From DASRAJ01 sp035638255 (GTDB lineage Bacteria; Bacteroidota; Bacteroidia; Chitinophagales; UBA10324), in the NCBI GenBank assembly GCA_035638255.1, contig DASRAJ010000098.1, positions 131,533 to 195,532 of the forward strand: DNA of 64,000 bases, given 5' to 3'. Below the pieces are notes generated by a model, which did no database searches, was not told the DNA's origin, and saw only the letters and a list, made by a program, of their open reading frames with translations. Of this stretch, positions 1 through 8,209 are shown piece by piece. The position numbers were made by a program, and so were the translations under genes. Each line of letters opens with the position of its first letter. Position 1 is the first letter of the stretch.

Positions 1-2160
1 TACCGCAGGAAACTTTGATGGTTCTGCGTAAGTAGTACTGTTCCTGCAAAATTTCGCAAGCGCATCAAAATCAAAATCGGCGTACCACACTTCCTTCTTA
101 ATGTCGAATGAAGAAATGATTTTTGAACTCGCCTTGCCCAGGTTCACCAATGGGGATTTACCGAGGGAGTAAGTTAATCCTGTCTGCCAGATTGAATTGC
201 TTATGGCAGCAGAAGCATAGCGCCTGATGCCGCCTCTTCGTAAAATATTTTCTACCACACCCTTCAGAAAATAAAAATCTACAGGCTGCTCTTTTGCCTG
301 CCATGATTCAGAAAATTTATTTCCTGTGGCAAGAAGAATAAGATGTGATGATTCATCGTAGCGATCTTCTTTCTTCCTGTAAGTTTTTCCAAACTCAAAC
401 AATTTGAGATCGGTCATTTTACGGTTGTGATTGTAGCTGATCACTTCAAGTGCCGGAAAAATCATGGAAGCGCGCATGGAATCCAAACCAGCATTTGAAA
501 AACTTAATAGCTTAACCACTTCGTCCTTTGTGTCGGGAAAATATTCTTCATGAAACTTTGAATTGGTTACTGAGTTATTGATCATCTCACGGAAACCAAA
601 ACCGACCAGTGTTTCAGAAATGACATTTTGTAATTCTTCATGCTTGTCATCAGTTGAATAACTCAGCGAAGAGCGAACGGCATCAGGCATCGGAATTTTT
701 TCAATGCCGTTAATACGGATGATTTCTTCAATCACATCTTCTGCCATGGTCACATCCGTTTTGAAAGTGGGAGCTGCCACAGTAATTTGTTCGGGATCTT
801 CAGATAGAATCTTGAATTGCAGCGCCTGCAAAATATTCCTTGCATCGTCTTTTTGAATTTCAATTCCCGCAACACGGTTTAGTTTTTCCCAAGGCAGTAA
901 AATAATTTTTTCTTTCACCGGCATGGGATAGACATCAACAATGCCGGAAGAAATTTTTCCGCCACAGGTTTCACAGATTAACACGGATGCCCGCTTCAAT
1001 GCGAACACAGTATTGTTGGGATCAGTGCCTTTCTCAAAGCGAATGGCAGCATCTGTCCGGAGTAAATGTTTTGTTGAAGTTCTGCGAATAAATTTTGGAT
1101 TGAAACAGGCGCTTTCGAGAAAAATAGCTGTCGTGGTTTCTTTCACGCCGCTTTTTATTCCGCCATATACGCCTGCAATACACAGCCCCTCTTTCGCATC
1201 ACAAATCATCAGGTCATTTGCTGAGAGCCTGATCTCTTTGTCATCAAGCGTTTTGAAGACAGAATTCTCCGCGAGAGTTTTCACAATGATTTTTTTTCCT
1301 GAAATTTGATCTGCATCGAAAGCATGGAGTGGTTGCCCGCATTCATACATCACGAAGTTGGTGATGTCAACGATGTTATTGATTGGGCGAAGTCCAACAG
1401 CTTTTATCCGGTTCCGTAGCCATTCAGGAGATTCTTTCACTTCAATTCCTGAAATCGTAACTCCGGAATATCGCGGACACGCTTCTGTGTTTTCTACAAT
1501 AACTTCGATTGGCATAGAATGATCAGCCACCGAAAATTTGCTGACATCAGGAAATCGAAGCGAAGCATTTCCATTCCTGTTTGTTTTCAGGTAAGACGCA
1601 AGATCACGCGCCACACCAACCTGAGACATCGCATCGCCGCGATTCGGTGTAAGCCCAATTTCAAAAATGAAATCTGTTTCAACTTTCAGAAAATCTTTTA
1701 CAAGAGTGCCAACCTCAGCATCTTCCGGCAACACCATAATCCCGCCATGATCATCACTTAAACCAATTTCATCTTCGGCACAAATCATTCCCTCTGATTC
1801 AACGCCTCGAATTTTTGTCTTCCTGATTTTAAAAGGGTCTCCACTGAATGGATAAAGCATAACACCATCGGTTGCAACAATAACCTTTTGTCCTGCCGCT
1901 ACGTTGGGGGCGCCGCAGATGATTTGCAGATCAGTCGCATCACCTATATTCACTTTTGTGATGGTGAGTTTATCTGCATCGGAATGCTTCTGTACTTCTT
2001 TCACAACACCGATCTTCAATCCTTCATAACCACCTTTCACAGATTCCCATTTTGAAATCTCGTCCACTTCCAATCCGACATTCGTAAGTATGTCTCCGGC
2101 TTCCCCGGGAGATAAATTGAAGTCGAGATATTCCTTCAGCCAGTTGTAAGAAATCTTCAT
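1..2160 (-). CDS. pheT: phenylalanine--tRNA ligase beta subunit, 5' part (truncated by window edge)
   Basis: The open frame runs from ATG at 2160 off the left edge without a stop, giving the first 720 residues. PheT is the beta chain of the alpha2beta2 enzyme that charges tRNA-Phe in the cytoplasm. The start MKISYNWLKEYLDF is the family N-terminus. It is followed by an EMAP-type tRNA-binding domain (about residues 40-150, with ADKLTI and CGAPNV), the B3/B4 editing region with NNIVDITNFVM and GQPLHAFD (about 210-400), the B5 domain and the catalytic-like core. Full-length members have about 800-820 residues, so only the C-terminal anticodon-binding domain should lie outside. An exact TATTTTTG -7-like box (2165-2172, minus strand) sits only 4 bases before the ATG, which would imply a leaderless or nearly leaderless transcript if used. 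Identification is firm. Confidence 0.97.
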   Translation of the reverse strand, partial: MKISYNWLKEYLDFNLSPGEAGDILTNVGLEVDEISKWESVKGGYEGLKIGVVKEVQKHSDADKLTITKVNIGDATDLQIICGAPNVAAGQKVIVATDGVMLYPFSGDPFKIRKTKIRGVESEGMICAEDEIGLSDDHGGIMVLPEDAEVGTLVKDFLKVETDFIFEIGLTPNRGDAMSQVGVARDLASYLKTNRNGNASLRFPDVSKFSVADHSMPIEVIVENTEACPRYSGVTISGIEVKESPEWLRNRIKAVGLRPINNIVDITNFVMYECGQPLHAFDADQISGKKIIVKTLAENSVFKTLDDKEIRLSANDLMICDAKEGLCIAGVYGGIKSGVKETTTAIFLESACFNPKFIRRTSTKHLLRTDAAIRFEKGTDPNNTVFALKRASVLICETCGGKISSGIVDVYPMPVKEKIILLPWEKLNRVAGIEIQKDDARNILQALQFKILSEDPEQITVAAPTFKTDVTMAEDVIEEIIRINGIEKIPMPDAVRSSLSYSTDDKHEELQNVISETLVGFGFREMINNSVTNSKFHEEYFPDTKDEVVKLLSFSNAGLDSMRASMIFPALEVISYNHNRKMTDLKLFEFGKTYRKKEDRYDESSHLILLATGNKFSESWQAKEQPVDFYFLKGVVENILRRGGIRRYASAAISNSIWQTGLTYSLGKSPLVNLGKASSKIISSFDIKKEVWYADFDFDALAKFCRNSTTYAEPSKFPAV

Positions 2161-2189
2161 GCCTCAAAAATAAGGAGGACGATTTGAGT

Positions 2190-2221
2190 TTGCCACGAAT
2201 TGCACGAATTGCACGAATTAT
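2190..2221. repeat. GCACGAATT micro-repeat (three units) between pheT and the DUF2721 gene
   Basis: Three tandem 9-bp units (GCCACGAATT, GCACGAATT, GCACGAATT) lie in the divergent intergenic region. The array overlaps the probable promoter of the rightward gene, and one unit junction supplies its TTG. Confidence 0.7.
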
Positions 2222-2226
2222 CTTTG
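2200..2226 (+). promoter_or_regulatory. Bacteroidota-type promoter of the DUF2721 gene
   Basis: TATCTTTG (2219-2226) matches the -7 consensus TAnnTTTG exactly, and a TTG at 2200-2202 lies 16 bp before it. The ATG follows 16 bp downstream. The upstream element is made of micro-repeat sequence. Confidence 0.5.
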
Positions 2227-2242
2227 AACACAAATTTTCTCC

Positions 2243-2647
2243 ATGGAAATCACTTTTACCACACCTGCGATTTTATTTCCGGCAGTATCATTATTGCTGA
2301 TTGCTTACACGAACCGCTACCTCGCTATTGCACGCCTGATCCGTGAATTAAAAACAGCACACCGTAAACAGGAGAACCCGATTTACCTCAAGCAAATCCG
2401 TGTGCTGAAACGTCGCGAGCGATTCATTCGCAACATGCAGGCGTTTGCAATTGCAAGTTTGTTCTGTTGCACATTTGCGATGGCAATGATCTATTTAGGT
2501 GAGAAACGCTGGGGCGGAATAGTATTTGGCGCTGCATTATTGCTCATGCTTATTTCACTCGCGATTTCTTTTCGTGATATCCTGATGGCAGGTATTGCCC
2601 TGAAGATTGAGTTAGAAGAATTGGAAGAAGAATTAAAAGAAGAATAG
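2243..2647 (+). CDS. DUF2721-type small membrane protein
   Basis: A 134-residue integral membrane protein resembling the DUF2721 family; its function is unknown. Three hydrophobic segments are visible (about residues 8-28, 68-88 and 93-118). Between the first and second is a basic stretch with KRRERFIRNMQAF, and the C-terminus is strongly acidic and helical (ELEELEEELKEE). The gene is transcribed divergently from pheT behind a good Bacteroidota promoter and is followed by two tRNA genes on the same strand. The start is supported by the promoter 16 bp upstream and by the lack of a better Met. No pathway can be inferred from context. Family assignment is from remembered sequence pattern and is fairly secure. 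Confidence 0.8.
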   Translation: MEITFTTPAILFPAVSLLLIAYTNRYLAIARLIRELKTAHRKQENPIYLKQIRVLKRRERFIRNMQAFAIASLFCCTFAMAMIYLGEKRWGGIVFGAALLLMLISLAISFRDILMAGIALKIELEELEEELKEE

Positions 2648-2672
2648 CTCAAAGCCATTGAGATGAATTTTC

Positions 2673-2680
2673 TACTTTTG
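2673..2680 (+). promoter_or_regulatory. -7 box for tRNA-Ser
   Basis: TACTTTTG matches TAnnTTTG exactly and ends 12 bp before the mature tRNA-Ser. No convincing -33 element was found. Confidence 0.5.
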
Positions 2681-2692
2681 CTATCCTATTAC

Positions 2693-2782
2693 GGAGAGGT
2701 GCCTGAGTGGCCGAAAGGGCCGGTTTGCTAAACCGTTGTACGCTGTAAAAGTGTACCGAGAGTTCGAATCTCTCCCTCTCCG
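2693..2782 (+). tRNA. tRNA-Ser (anticodon GCT)
   Basis: A 90-nt tRNA with acceptor stem GGAGAGG pairing with CCTCTCC and discriminator G. The anticodon loop TTGCTAA gives anticodon GCT, the long variable arm is typical of class II serine tRNAs, and the T-loop is GTTCGAATC. The 3' CCA is not encoded. It decodes AGC/AGT. Confidence 0.95.
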
Positions 2783-2791
2783 CAAAAAAAA

Positions 2792-2885
2792 GTTAATTGT
2801 TAATTGTTCATCGTACACTTGCCTCTGATTTATTTTTTTCATTATTCACCATTAACGACCTGTCCCGATTTTTCGGGAATAACCA
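2792..2885. repeat. intergenic micro-repeats and TCCCGA palindrome between the two tRNA genes
   Basis: GTTAATTGTTAATTGTTCAT (2792-2811) contains direct units of TTAATTG. Next come a short ATTCACCATTAA stretch and a palindrome, TCCCGA-N4-TCGGGA (about 2864-2880). No ORF is plausible here. Confidence 0.5.
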
Positions 2886-2900
2886 ATAACTTTTTTGCCT

Positions 2901-2974
2901 CGGGGTGTAGCGCAGTTGGCTAGCGCACCTGGTTTGGGACCAGGGGGTCGCGTGTTCGAGTCACGCCACCCCGA
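2901..2974 (+). tRNA. tRNA-Pro (anticodon TGG)
   Basis: A 74-nt tRNA with acceptor CGGGGTG pairing with CACCCCG and discriminator A. The anticodon stem is CCTGG/CCAGG with loop TTTGGGA (anticodon TGG), and the T-loop is GTTCGAGTC. CCA is not encoded. An intrinsic terminator follows directly. Confidence 0.96.
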
Positions 2975-2976
2975 CT

Positions 2977-3012
2977 AAAGTCCGATCTGTTTTTTTGGAT
3001 CGGACTTTTTTT
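2977..3012 (+). terminator. intrinsic terminator after tRNA-Pro
   Basis: An 11-bp stem, AAAGTCCGATC / GATCGGACTTT, with a short loop followed by a run of T. It terminates the tRNA unit. Confidence 0.85.
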
Positions 3013-3042
3013 GGAAACCTTTACCAAGTTATCCCCGACTTT

Positions 3043-3068
3043 GATTTCGGATTGCTGATTTCCGATTT
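3043..3068. repeat. GATTTCG micro-repeat
   Basis: Four imperfect 7-bp units (GATTTCG, GATTGCT, GATTTCC, GATTTAA) lie between the tRNA terminator and the dnaA terminator. The same unit recurs after fumC (11570-11582) and after rsmI (about 19863-19886). Confidence 0.6.
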
Positions 3069-3070
3069 AA

Positions 3071-3103
3071 ACAAAAACGCCACGGAAAATATTTCGCGGC
3101 GTT
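3071..3103 (-). terminator. intrinsic terminator of dnaA
   Basis: Read on the minus strand, a 9-bp stem AACGCCGCG / CGTGGCGTT (one G-T pair) with an AT-rich loop is followed by a T-rich tract. It lies about 20 bp past the dnaA stop. Confidence 0.75.
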
Positions 3104-3124
3104 CTCATTCTTCGTAGAATTATT

Positions 3125-4558
3125 TCAGGAAATGCTCAACTGAATTTTCTTTTCGATGTCAGCGACTGATTCCTTAAAGTCTTTATCAGTATCCATCAAA
3201 TCACGGACCGCCTGGCAAGAATGAATCACTGTGGAGTGATCTCTTCCTCCGAAATGACGACCAATTACTTTCAATGAATTCTTGGTAAAGCTTTTTGCCA
3301 GGTACATGGAGAGTTGCCGGGCTTGCACAATCTGGCGCTTGCGTGTCTTTTCCTTCAATTTTTCCTGGGGAACACTGAAGTATTCGCACACCGCTTTCTG
3401 AATAAACTCAATCGAAACCTCGCGTGATACGCTCTTAACAAAATTCTTGATGATCTTCTTTGCTGTATCAAGATCAATTTCTTTTTTGTTCAAAGAAGAC
3501 TGAGCGAGCAAAGAAATTAAAGCTCCTTCCAACTCACGAACATTGGAACTTACGTTGTACGCAACAAATTCCACTACATCATGCGGAAGCTCGATACCAT
3601 CTGCATACATTTTCTTCTCGAGAATGGCCATGCGTGTTTCAAAATCGGGAATCGCGAGATCGGTTGTCAATCCCATCTTGAAACGGGAGAGCAAACGCTC
3701 TTCAATGCCTTCAAGGTCGCGTGGTGAGCGGTCTGATGAGAGAACAATTTGCTTTCCTGATTGATGAAGGTGATTGAAGATGTGAAAGAAAATATCCTGT
3801 GTGCGGTCCTTATTGGCGAAGAACTGAATGTCATCAACCAGCAGCACATCCACCATTTGATAGAAGTGAATAAACTCATTCACTGAATTATTTTTGAGAT
3901 AGTCAATGAACTGGTTCGTGAATTTTTCAGAAGGAACGTAGAGGACGGTTTTGTCAGGAAAGTTCATCTTCACCTGGTTGCCGGTTGCATGCAACAAATG
4001 CGTTTTTCCAAGACCCACTCCCGAATGAACTACCAGAGGATTGAAAGAAGTGCCACCCGGCTTGCCCGCTACTGCCCATCCCGCAGAACGTGCTAACCGG
4101 TTGCAATCACCTTCGATGTAAGTATCGAATGAGTAGTTAGCATTGAGTTGTGAATCAATCTGTACTTTTTTTAAACCGGGAATCACGAACGGGTTTTTGA
4201 TATCACGGCCCAACGCCACCGGTGCAAGCAGTTCCGGATTCTTGTTGTCACCGGTTTTGTACGTGGGAACATTTACGGTGAAAGGCGATTGGTGTGAAGA
4301 GGAGCTGTCCATCACAATCTGGTATTCAAGACGCGCGGCTTTATCCAGTTCACGCTTGATGGTTTTGCTCAGCAGTGTTACATAATGTTCTTCGAGCCAT
4401 TCATAAAAAAACTGACTGGGCACCTGGATCGTAAGAATATTTTTTTCAAGCTTGATCGCTTTGATGGGTTCGAACCAGGTTTTGTAACTCTGTAAGTTCA
4501 CATTGTCCTTGATGATCTTCAAACAATTCTTCCAAACATCTTCAGCAGTTCTCGTCAT
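3125..4558 (-). CDS. dnaA: chromosomal replication initiator protein DnaA
   Basis: The AAA+ protein that binds DnaA boxes and opens oriC. From the chosen start it has 477 residues, the normal family length. Domain I begins AEDVWKNCLKIIKDN. The AAA+ core carries Walker A GVGLGKTH (about residues 180-187), Walker B VLLVDDIQFF and the arginine-finger region EERLLSRF. Domain IV ends with the DnaA box-binding signature GRDHSTVIHSCQAV. The ATG at 4558 was chosen because it has an AGGA 7 bases upstream and begins directly at conserved sequence. The frame stays open to ATG codons at 4606 and 4645, but those extensions look unconserved. No cluster of TTATCCACA-like boxes is visible nearby, so the gene may not mark oriC. 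Confidence 0.96.
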   Translation of the reverse strand: MTRTAEDVWKNCLKIIKDNVNLQSYKTWFEPIKAIKLEKNILTIQVPSQFFYEWLEEHYVTLLSKTIKRELDKAARLEYQIVMDSSSSHQSPFTVNVPTYKTGDNKNPELLAPVALGRDIKNPFVIPGLKKVQIDSQLNANYSFDTYIEGDCNRLARSAGWAVAGKPGGTSFNPLVVHSGVGLGKTHLLHATGNQVKMNFPDKTVLYVPSEKFTNQFIDYLKNNSVNEFIHFYQMVDVLLVDDIQFFANKDRTQDIFFHIFNHLHQSGKQIVLSSDRSPRDLEGIEERLLSRFKMGLTTDLAIPDFETRMAILEKKMYADGIELPHDVVEFVAYNVSSNVRELEGALISLLAQSSLNKKEIDLDTAKKIIKNFVKSVSREVSIEFIQKAVCEYFSVPQEKLKEKTRKRQIVQARQLSMYLAKSFTKNSLKVIGRHFGGRDHSTVIHSCQAVRDLMDTDKDFKESVADIEKKIQLSIS

Positions 4559-5029
4559 GATTTTGTCCTGGGATTGTCGCGTATTAGTATTTATACTGTT
4601 TGCCATTTCGAAAGTATCAAAAATTGTTTTCAATAATGAGTGCAAACATCAGCTAAAAAAATTTTCGAAAAAATAATTCAAACCACTTGACTTTCTCGTG
4701 GGAATTACAATTCGCATTTGCGAGTGAGCTTTTTCGAAAGATTTTTTCAGAATGAAGCATCATCAAGCGTCTGCACTGAGTCTGATTATGCTTCTTGTAT
4801 TCAAACGATGTACTGATAACGATTTCAGCAGGAAGAATCCACTCCTGTAATTTGCCTTCCTGCAATCTGCCGGATTTTTCTCAGGTGAAATCAAGTGTAA
4901 TTTAATTTTTTTACTGTGTATTTCAGAAGAATCAGAACGGGAAATGAACACCGAAATTTTTTTTGCGATCAATAAATGAGGTGAAAATTATTTTAATGGA
5001 ATTAACTCTTGTCAATACAATAACAATAA
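4559..5029. other. AT-rich intergenic region upstream of dnaA
   Basis: This stretch should contain the dnaA promoter and leader. It is AT-rich, with a small inverted repeat around TTCGCATTTGCGAG (about 4710-4724). Only short unconvincing frames occur. I see no DnaA-box cluster, no full-consensus promoter and no RNA gene. Confidence 0.5.
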
Positions 5030-6598
5030 TCAGACCCGATGCTCACCGAAGACTTTTCGAAGGGTGTCAGCGATTTCACCCAATGTAGCGTATTGTTCTA
5101 CGGCTTCAATTACAGAAGGCATAACGTTTTCATCAGCACGCGCTTTGCTTTCTAACTCGTCCAACGCAGTGGCAACTGCCGGCGCATTCCGCCTTGATTT
5201 GAGTCGTGTCAGTTTTTCAACCTGCAAATTTCTGATCGAGTCGTCTACCCGGAAAATGTTCATTAGCATTTCTTCTTCAGTAACAAATTGATTTACTCCC
5301 ACGATAATTTTTTCATTCCGCTCTATTGCCTGCTGATACTTGTATGCCGAGCTTGCAATTTCCGACTGCATAAACCCTGCTTCAATCGCTTGCACAGCGC
5401 CTCCCATCGCATCAATTTTGTCAATGTATTTCTGTGCCTGCAGCTCTAATTCATCGGTGAGTGTTTCAATAAAGAACGAACCACCAAGAGGGTCTGCGGT
5501 GTGGGTGACACCGCTTTCATGCGCGATAATTTGCTGGGTACGCAATGCAATTCCTGCTGCTGATTCTGTTGGCAAACTCAATGCTTCATCATATCCGTTC
5601 GTGTGAAGCGATTGTGTTCCGCCGAGCACGGCTGCGAGTGCCTGTACCGTAACGCGCGCAATGTTGTTCAATGGTTGTTGTGCCGTGAGGGTAGAGCCGC
5701 CCGTCTGTGTATGAAAGCGCAGCATCTGCGCACGCGGATCGGTCGCGCCAAGGTCCTTTGTGATTTTCGCCCACATTCTCCGCGCTGCACGAAACTTCGC
5801 TACTTCTTCGAACAAATTATTGTGAGCATTGAAGAAAAAAGAAATTCTTCTTGCAAAAACATTGATGTCTAATCCGCGGGCCAGTGCAGCTTTCAAATAG
5901 GCCTTGCCATTTGAAAGGGTGAATGCAATTTCCTGCACGGCCGTGCAACCCGCCTCACGCATGTGATAACCCGAAACGGAAATAGTATTCCAACCGGGCA
6001 ATTTTTTCGCGCAAAAATCAAACACATCAGTTATCAATTTCATCGAGGGCTTTGGCGGATAGATGTACGTTCCCCGTGCTGCATACTCTTTCAGGATATC
6101 ATTCTGCACAGTACCTGAAATTTTTTTCAGATCGGCTTGTTGCCGTTTTGCCAGTGCAACATACATCGCAAGAAGAATGTACGCCGTGGCGTTGATCGTC
6201 ATTGATGTGGTGATGCTTTGCAATGGAATTCCGTCGAACAATTCTTCCATGTCCTGCAATGAATCAATAGCCACTCCGGCTTTTCCAACCTCACCTTCAG
6301 CCATGGGATGATCAGAATCGTAACCGATTTGAGTTGGAAGATCAAATGCCACGGATAATCCTGTAGTTCCCTGGTTAAGTAAGTAATGATAGCGGCGATT
6401 CGATTCTTCAGCTGTAGAAAATCCGGCATACTGCCGCATCGTCCAGAGCTTATCACGATACATGCTTTCATGTACACCGCGCGTGAAAGGAAATTCACCC
6501 GGCAACTTATCTGTCTCATGGGGCGTCCCGGAATAAACCGGCTGAATTTCAATGCCGGAATCTGTGTAGAATTTTTTTGAAGGTACTTTATCTTTCAT
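5030..6598 (-). CDS. methylmalonyl-CoA mutase large subunit, catalytic domain only
   Basis: Adenosylcobalamin-dependent isomerase interconverting succinyl-CoA and methylmalonyl-CoA, part of propionate metabolism. The 522-residue chain holds only the TIM-barrel substrate domain: FPFTRGVHESMYRDKLWTMRQYAGF near the start, GTVQNDILKEY, YIYPPKPSM, SGYHMREAG and QTGGSTLTAQQPLNN. The Tyr of RQYAGF and the Arg just before GTYIYPP correspond to the residues that distinguish methylmalonyl-CoA from isobutyryl-CoA mutases, supporting the named substrate. There is no C-terminal B12-binding domain with DxHxxG, so a separate small subunit must be encoded elsewhere; none is in the window. ATG at 6598 was preferred over 6640 because the extra 14 residues look unconserved. 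It sits alone between dnaA and an unknown gene. Confidence 0.92.
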   Translation of the reverse strand: MKDKVPSKKFYTDSGIEIQPVYSGTPHETDKLPGEFPFTRGVHESMYRDKLWTMRQYAGFSTAEESNRRYHYLLNQGTTGLSVAFDLPTQIGYDSDHPMAEGEVGKAGVAIDSLQDMEELFDGIPLQSITTSMTINATAYILLAMYVALAKRQQADLKKISGTVQNDILKEYAARGTYIYPPKPSMKLITDVFDFCAKKLPGWNTISVSGYHMREAGCTAVQEIAFTLSNGKAYLKAALARGLDINVFARRISFFFNAHNNLFEEVAKFRAARRMWAKITKDLGATDPRAQMLRFHTQTGGSTLTAQQPLNNIARVTVQALAAVLGGTQSLHTNGYDEALSLPTESAAGIALRTQQIIAHESGVTHTADPLGGSFFIETLTDELELQAQKYIDKIDAMGGAVQAIEAGFMQSEIASSAYKYQQAIERNEKIIVGVNQFVTEEEMLMNIFRVDDSIRNLQVEKLTRLKSRRNAPAVATALDELESKARADENVMPSVIEAVEQYATLGEIADTLRKVFGEHRV

Positions 6599-6730
6599 TT
6601 CGAAATTGGAATGAAGCGAAGATAGCAACGGCGAAAGCAACTCTATACTTTATTCACTGACATTGCTGCGGAGAATCCCATTCTCAAAAATATTTTTGCG
6701 ATCTGACCAGGTGGTGTGAAGAGAGAGATA

Positions 6731-7261
6731 TCAATAAATTTTCTTCACCTCAATCTTCAGCGTATCGAGAGCTTTTTGCGTGGGCATCACCTGGTCGTTG
6801 TTGATGAAGTATTCGATGATGGCGCGGCTTAAATCTTTTCCTGAAGCACTGTCAGGAATTTCTGTTGATACTCTATTGATGATGCCGATCAATTCTTCCT
6901 TCACCTGAACAAGCATTCCCCAGGTCTCATGGGAGATGTAGATCTGCTGAGAAAGGTTGTGTTCAAATTCAATACGAATGTTTGCAAGGAGCGCTTTCTG
7001 TAAATCCAAAGCAGTCATGCCGGGCTTGTTCACACGCTGAATCAAGCTTGTCGGAGTTATTCGCTCAAGAAAAATCGTTAAGCGCTCAAACGCCTGCAGC
7101 CGGATCGGCAGTGCATCTTTGTAATGTGCAGCACGTATTTCCAAATCTCTGCGGTCCCTTTCGCCCGTCACAAATAACTTTAATACAGCATAAGCGGTTA
7201 GAAAAGTAATGACAGAAGGAATAGTGTATTTCAGAATATCAAGAACATCAGTCCAGCTCAT
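6731..7261 (-). CDS. conserved membrane-anchored protein of unknown function
   Basis: I do not recognise this 176-residue protein with confidence; it resembles uncharacterised Bacteroidota proteins. It has one N-terminal transmembrane helix (about residues 13-30, IPSVITFLTAYAVLKLF), followed by a soluble, mainly helical region rich in charged residues (RDRRDLEIRAAHYKDALPIR). This suggests a cytoplasmic domain anchored to the inner membrane. It is transcribed toward the mutase gene, with about 130 bp between them. The upstream neighbour is divergent and encodes an Fe-S assembly-type protein. No catalytic motif is visible. A signal-anchor rather than a cleaved signal peptide is inferred from the absence of an AxA-like site. 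Confidence 0.8.
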   Translation of the reverse strand: MSWTDVLDILKYTIPSVITFLTAYAVLKLFVTGERDRRDLEIRAAHYKDALPIRLQAFERLTIFLERITPTSLIQRVNKPGMTALDLQKALLANIRIEFEHNLSQQIYISHETWGMLVQVKEELIGIINRVSTEIPDSASGKDLSRAIIEYFINNDQVMPTQKALDTLKIEVKKIY

Positions 7262-7332
7262 CAGAAGAAATTTGGTGAATGCAAAGAAACGAAATTGCTG
7301 AATGGAACGCTGTGGCTGTGACCTTTGTTGCT

Positions 7333-7340
7333 TACCTTTG
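7333..7340 (+). promoter_or_regulatory. -7 box of the IscA-like gene
   Basis: TACCTTTG is an exact TAnnTTTG, 16 bp before the ATG at 7357. No clear -33 element. The box supports the internal start rather than the longer open frame from 7279. Confidence 0.5.
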
Positions 7341-7356
7341 TAAACAAATCGAAGTT

Positions 7357-7719
7357 ATGGAAGTACTGGAAAATGAAAGCGGCATTGATCAACTGCCCGT
7401 GACATTCACTGACGAAGCAGTAAAGGAAATTAAGCGCATCGCCATATCTGAAAACATTTCTCAAAATCAGGGATTACGTGTTGGTGTGAAGGGTGGCGGC
7501 TGTTCAGGAATGACCTACGTGCTGGGCTTCGATGAAAAACAAGAAGGCGACCAGGAATTTCTGATAGAAGATGTGAGGATCTTCATGAACAAATCGCACG
7601 AGCTATATTTATTTGGAATGCAGATTGACTATGAGCAGGGATTGAATACACGCGGCTTTGTTTTTCAAAATCCCAATGCGAAAAAGACCTGCGGCTGCGG
7701 TACTTCTTTTTCTGCTTAA
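7357..7719 (+). CDS. HesB/IscA family iron-sulfur cluster assembly protein
   Basis: A 120-residue A-type carrier that binds and transfers Fe-S clusters in the cytoplasm. The three family cysteines are present: Cys49 in GVKGGGCSGMTY, and Cys112 and Cys114 in the C-terminal TCGCGTSF. The frame is open from 7279, but the family-like sequence starts at MEVLENESG (7357). An exact -7 promoter box lies inside the extra 5' stretch, so the shorter start is used. It ends 12 bp from a convergent HPt gene. No other Fe-S assembly genes are adjacent, so the specific client is unknown; it could be IscA-, SufA- or ErpA-like. Confidence 0.93.
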   Translation: MEVLENESGIDQLPVTFTDEAVKEIKRIAISENISQNQGLRVGVKGGGCSGMTYVLGFDEKQEGDQEFLIEDVRIFMNKSHELYLFGMQIDYEQGLNTRGFVFQNPNAKKTCGCGTSFSA

Positions 7720-7731
7720 AAAAATTTTCTT

Positions 7732-8115
7732 TTATTTCTGACTGAAGAAATCCTCATCAATATCCTTCATCCCCTTCAGCAATTCTGTTTTGAATAAATT
7801 GAAGAGTCGCATAACGTCCCCGACATCACTATTGTCTGCAGCGTGTAAGTGCATGGCATGAACAAAGTTTCCGGGATCAACAATACCAAGCATAGCAAGG
7901 TTAGTTTTTATTTTATGTGTAGCAGCTTTGGCACCGGCAACGTTGTGGTTAAGGAGGCAGTTCTCAATCTCCTCCACTTGCTTGGGTGTTTCCTCCAAAT
8001 ATAATTTTAGGACAATATTCATTGCCGGCAAATCATCGCCGTAATAATCCTTGAGGAAATCAAGATTATAATGTCGTTCCAAATGAGGGGTACTTTGGTT
8101 TGGACTTACGAACAT
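7732..8115 (-). CDS. HPt (histidine phosphotransfer) domain protein
   Basis: A 127-residue stand-alone phosphotransfer protein. The HPt signature is visible as ATHKIKTNLAMLG, with probable phospho-acceptor His67 and the usual Lys and Leu-Gly spacing. The rest is predicted four-helix bundle (YLEETPKQVEEIENCLL before the His helix, DVMRLFNLFKTELLKGM after it). Such proteins relay phosphate between a hybrid kinase and a response regulator. No kinase or receiver gene is next to it, so its partners are unknown. It converges on the IscA-like gene with no room for a separate terminator. Confidence 0.85.
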   Translation of the reverse strand: MFVSPNQSTPHLERHYNLDFLKDYYGDDLPAMNIVLKLYLEETPKQVEEIENCLLNHNVAGAKAATHKIKTNLAMLGIVDPGNFVHAMHLHAADNSDVGDVMRLFNLFKTELLKGMKDIDEDFFSQK

Positions 8116-8209
8116 ATCTTTTTTTTATGAAGCTTGACTTCTGTTTTTCAAATTCCTTTTATCAAGAGTAATCTATGGAGGCGAATTAATTTTCTGAATT
8201 GGAACGTGG

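Noticed and set aside
941..1761. Plus-strand open frames inside pheT
   Set aside because: They are shadows of the conserved minus-strand pheT sequence, which runs through the whole region to the left edge.
4559..5029. Possible oriC beside dnaA
   Set aside because: No cluster of TTATCCACA-like boxes, no AT-rich 13-mer array and no neighbouring dnaN or recF; Bacteroidota often have oriC elsewhere.
5064..6580. Plus-strand open frames inside the mutase gene
   Set aside because: Overlap a strongly conserved minus-strand enzyme; no independent support.
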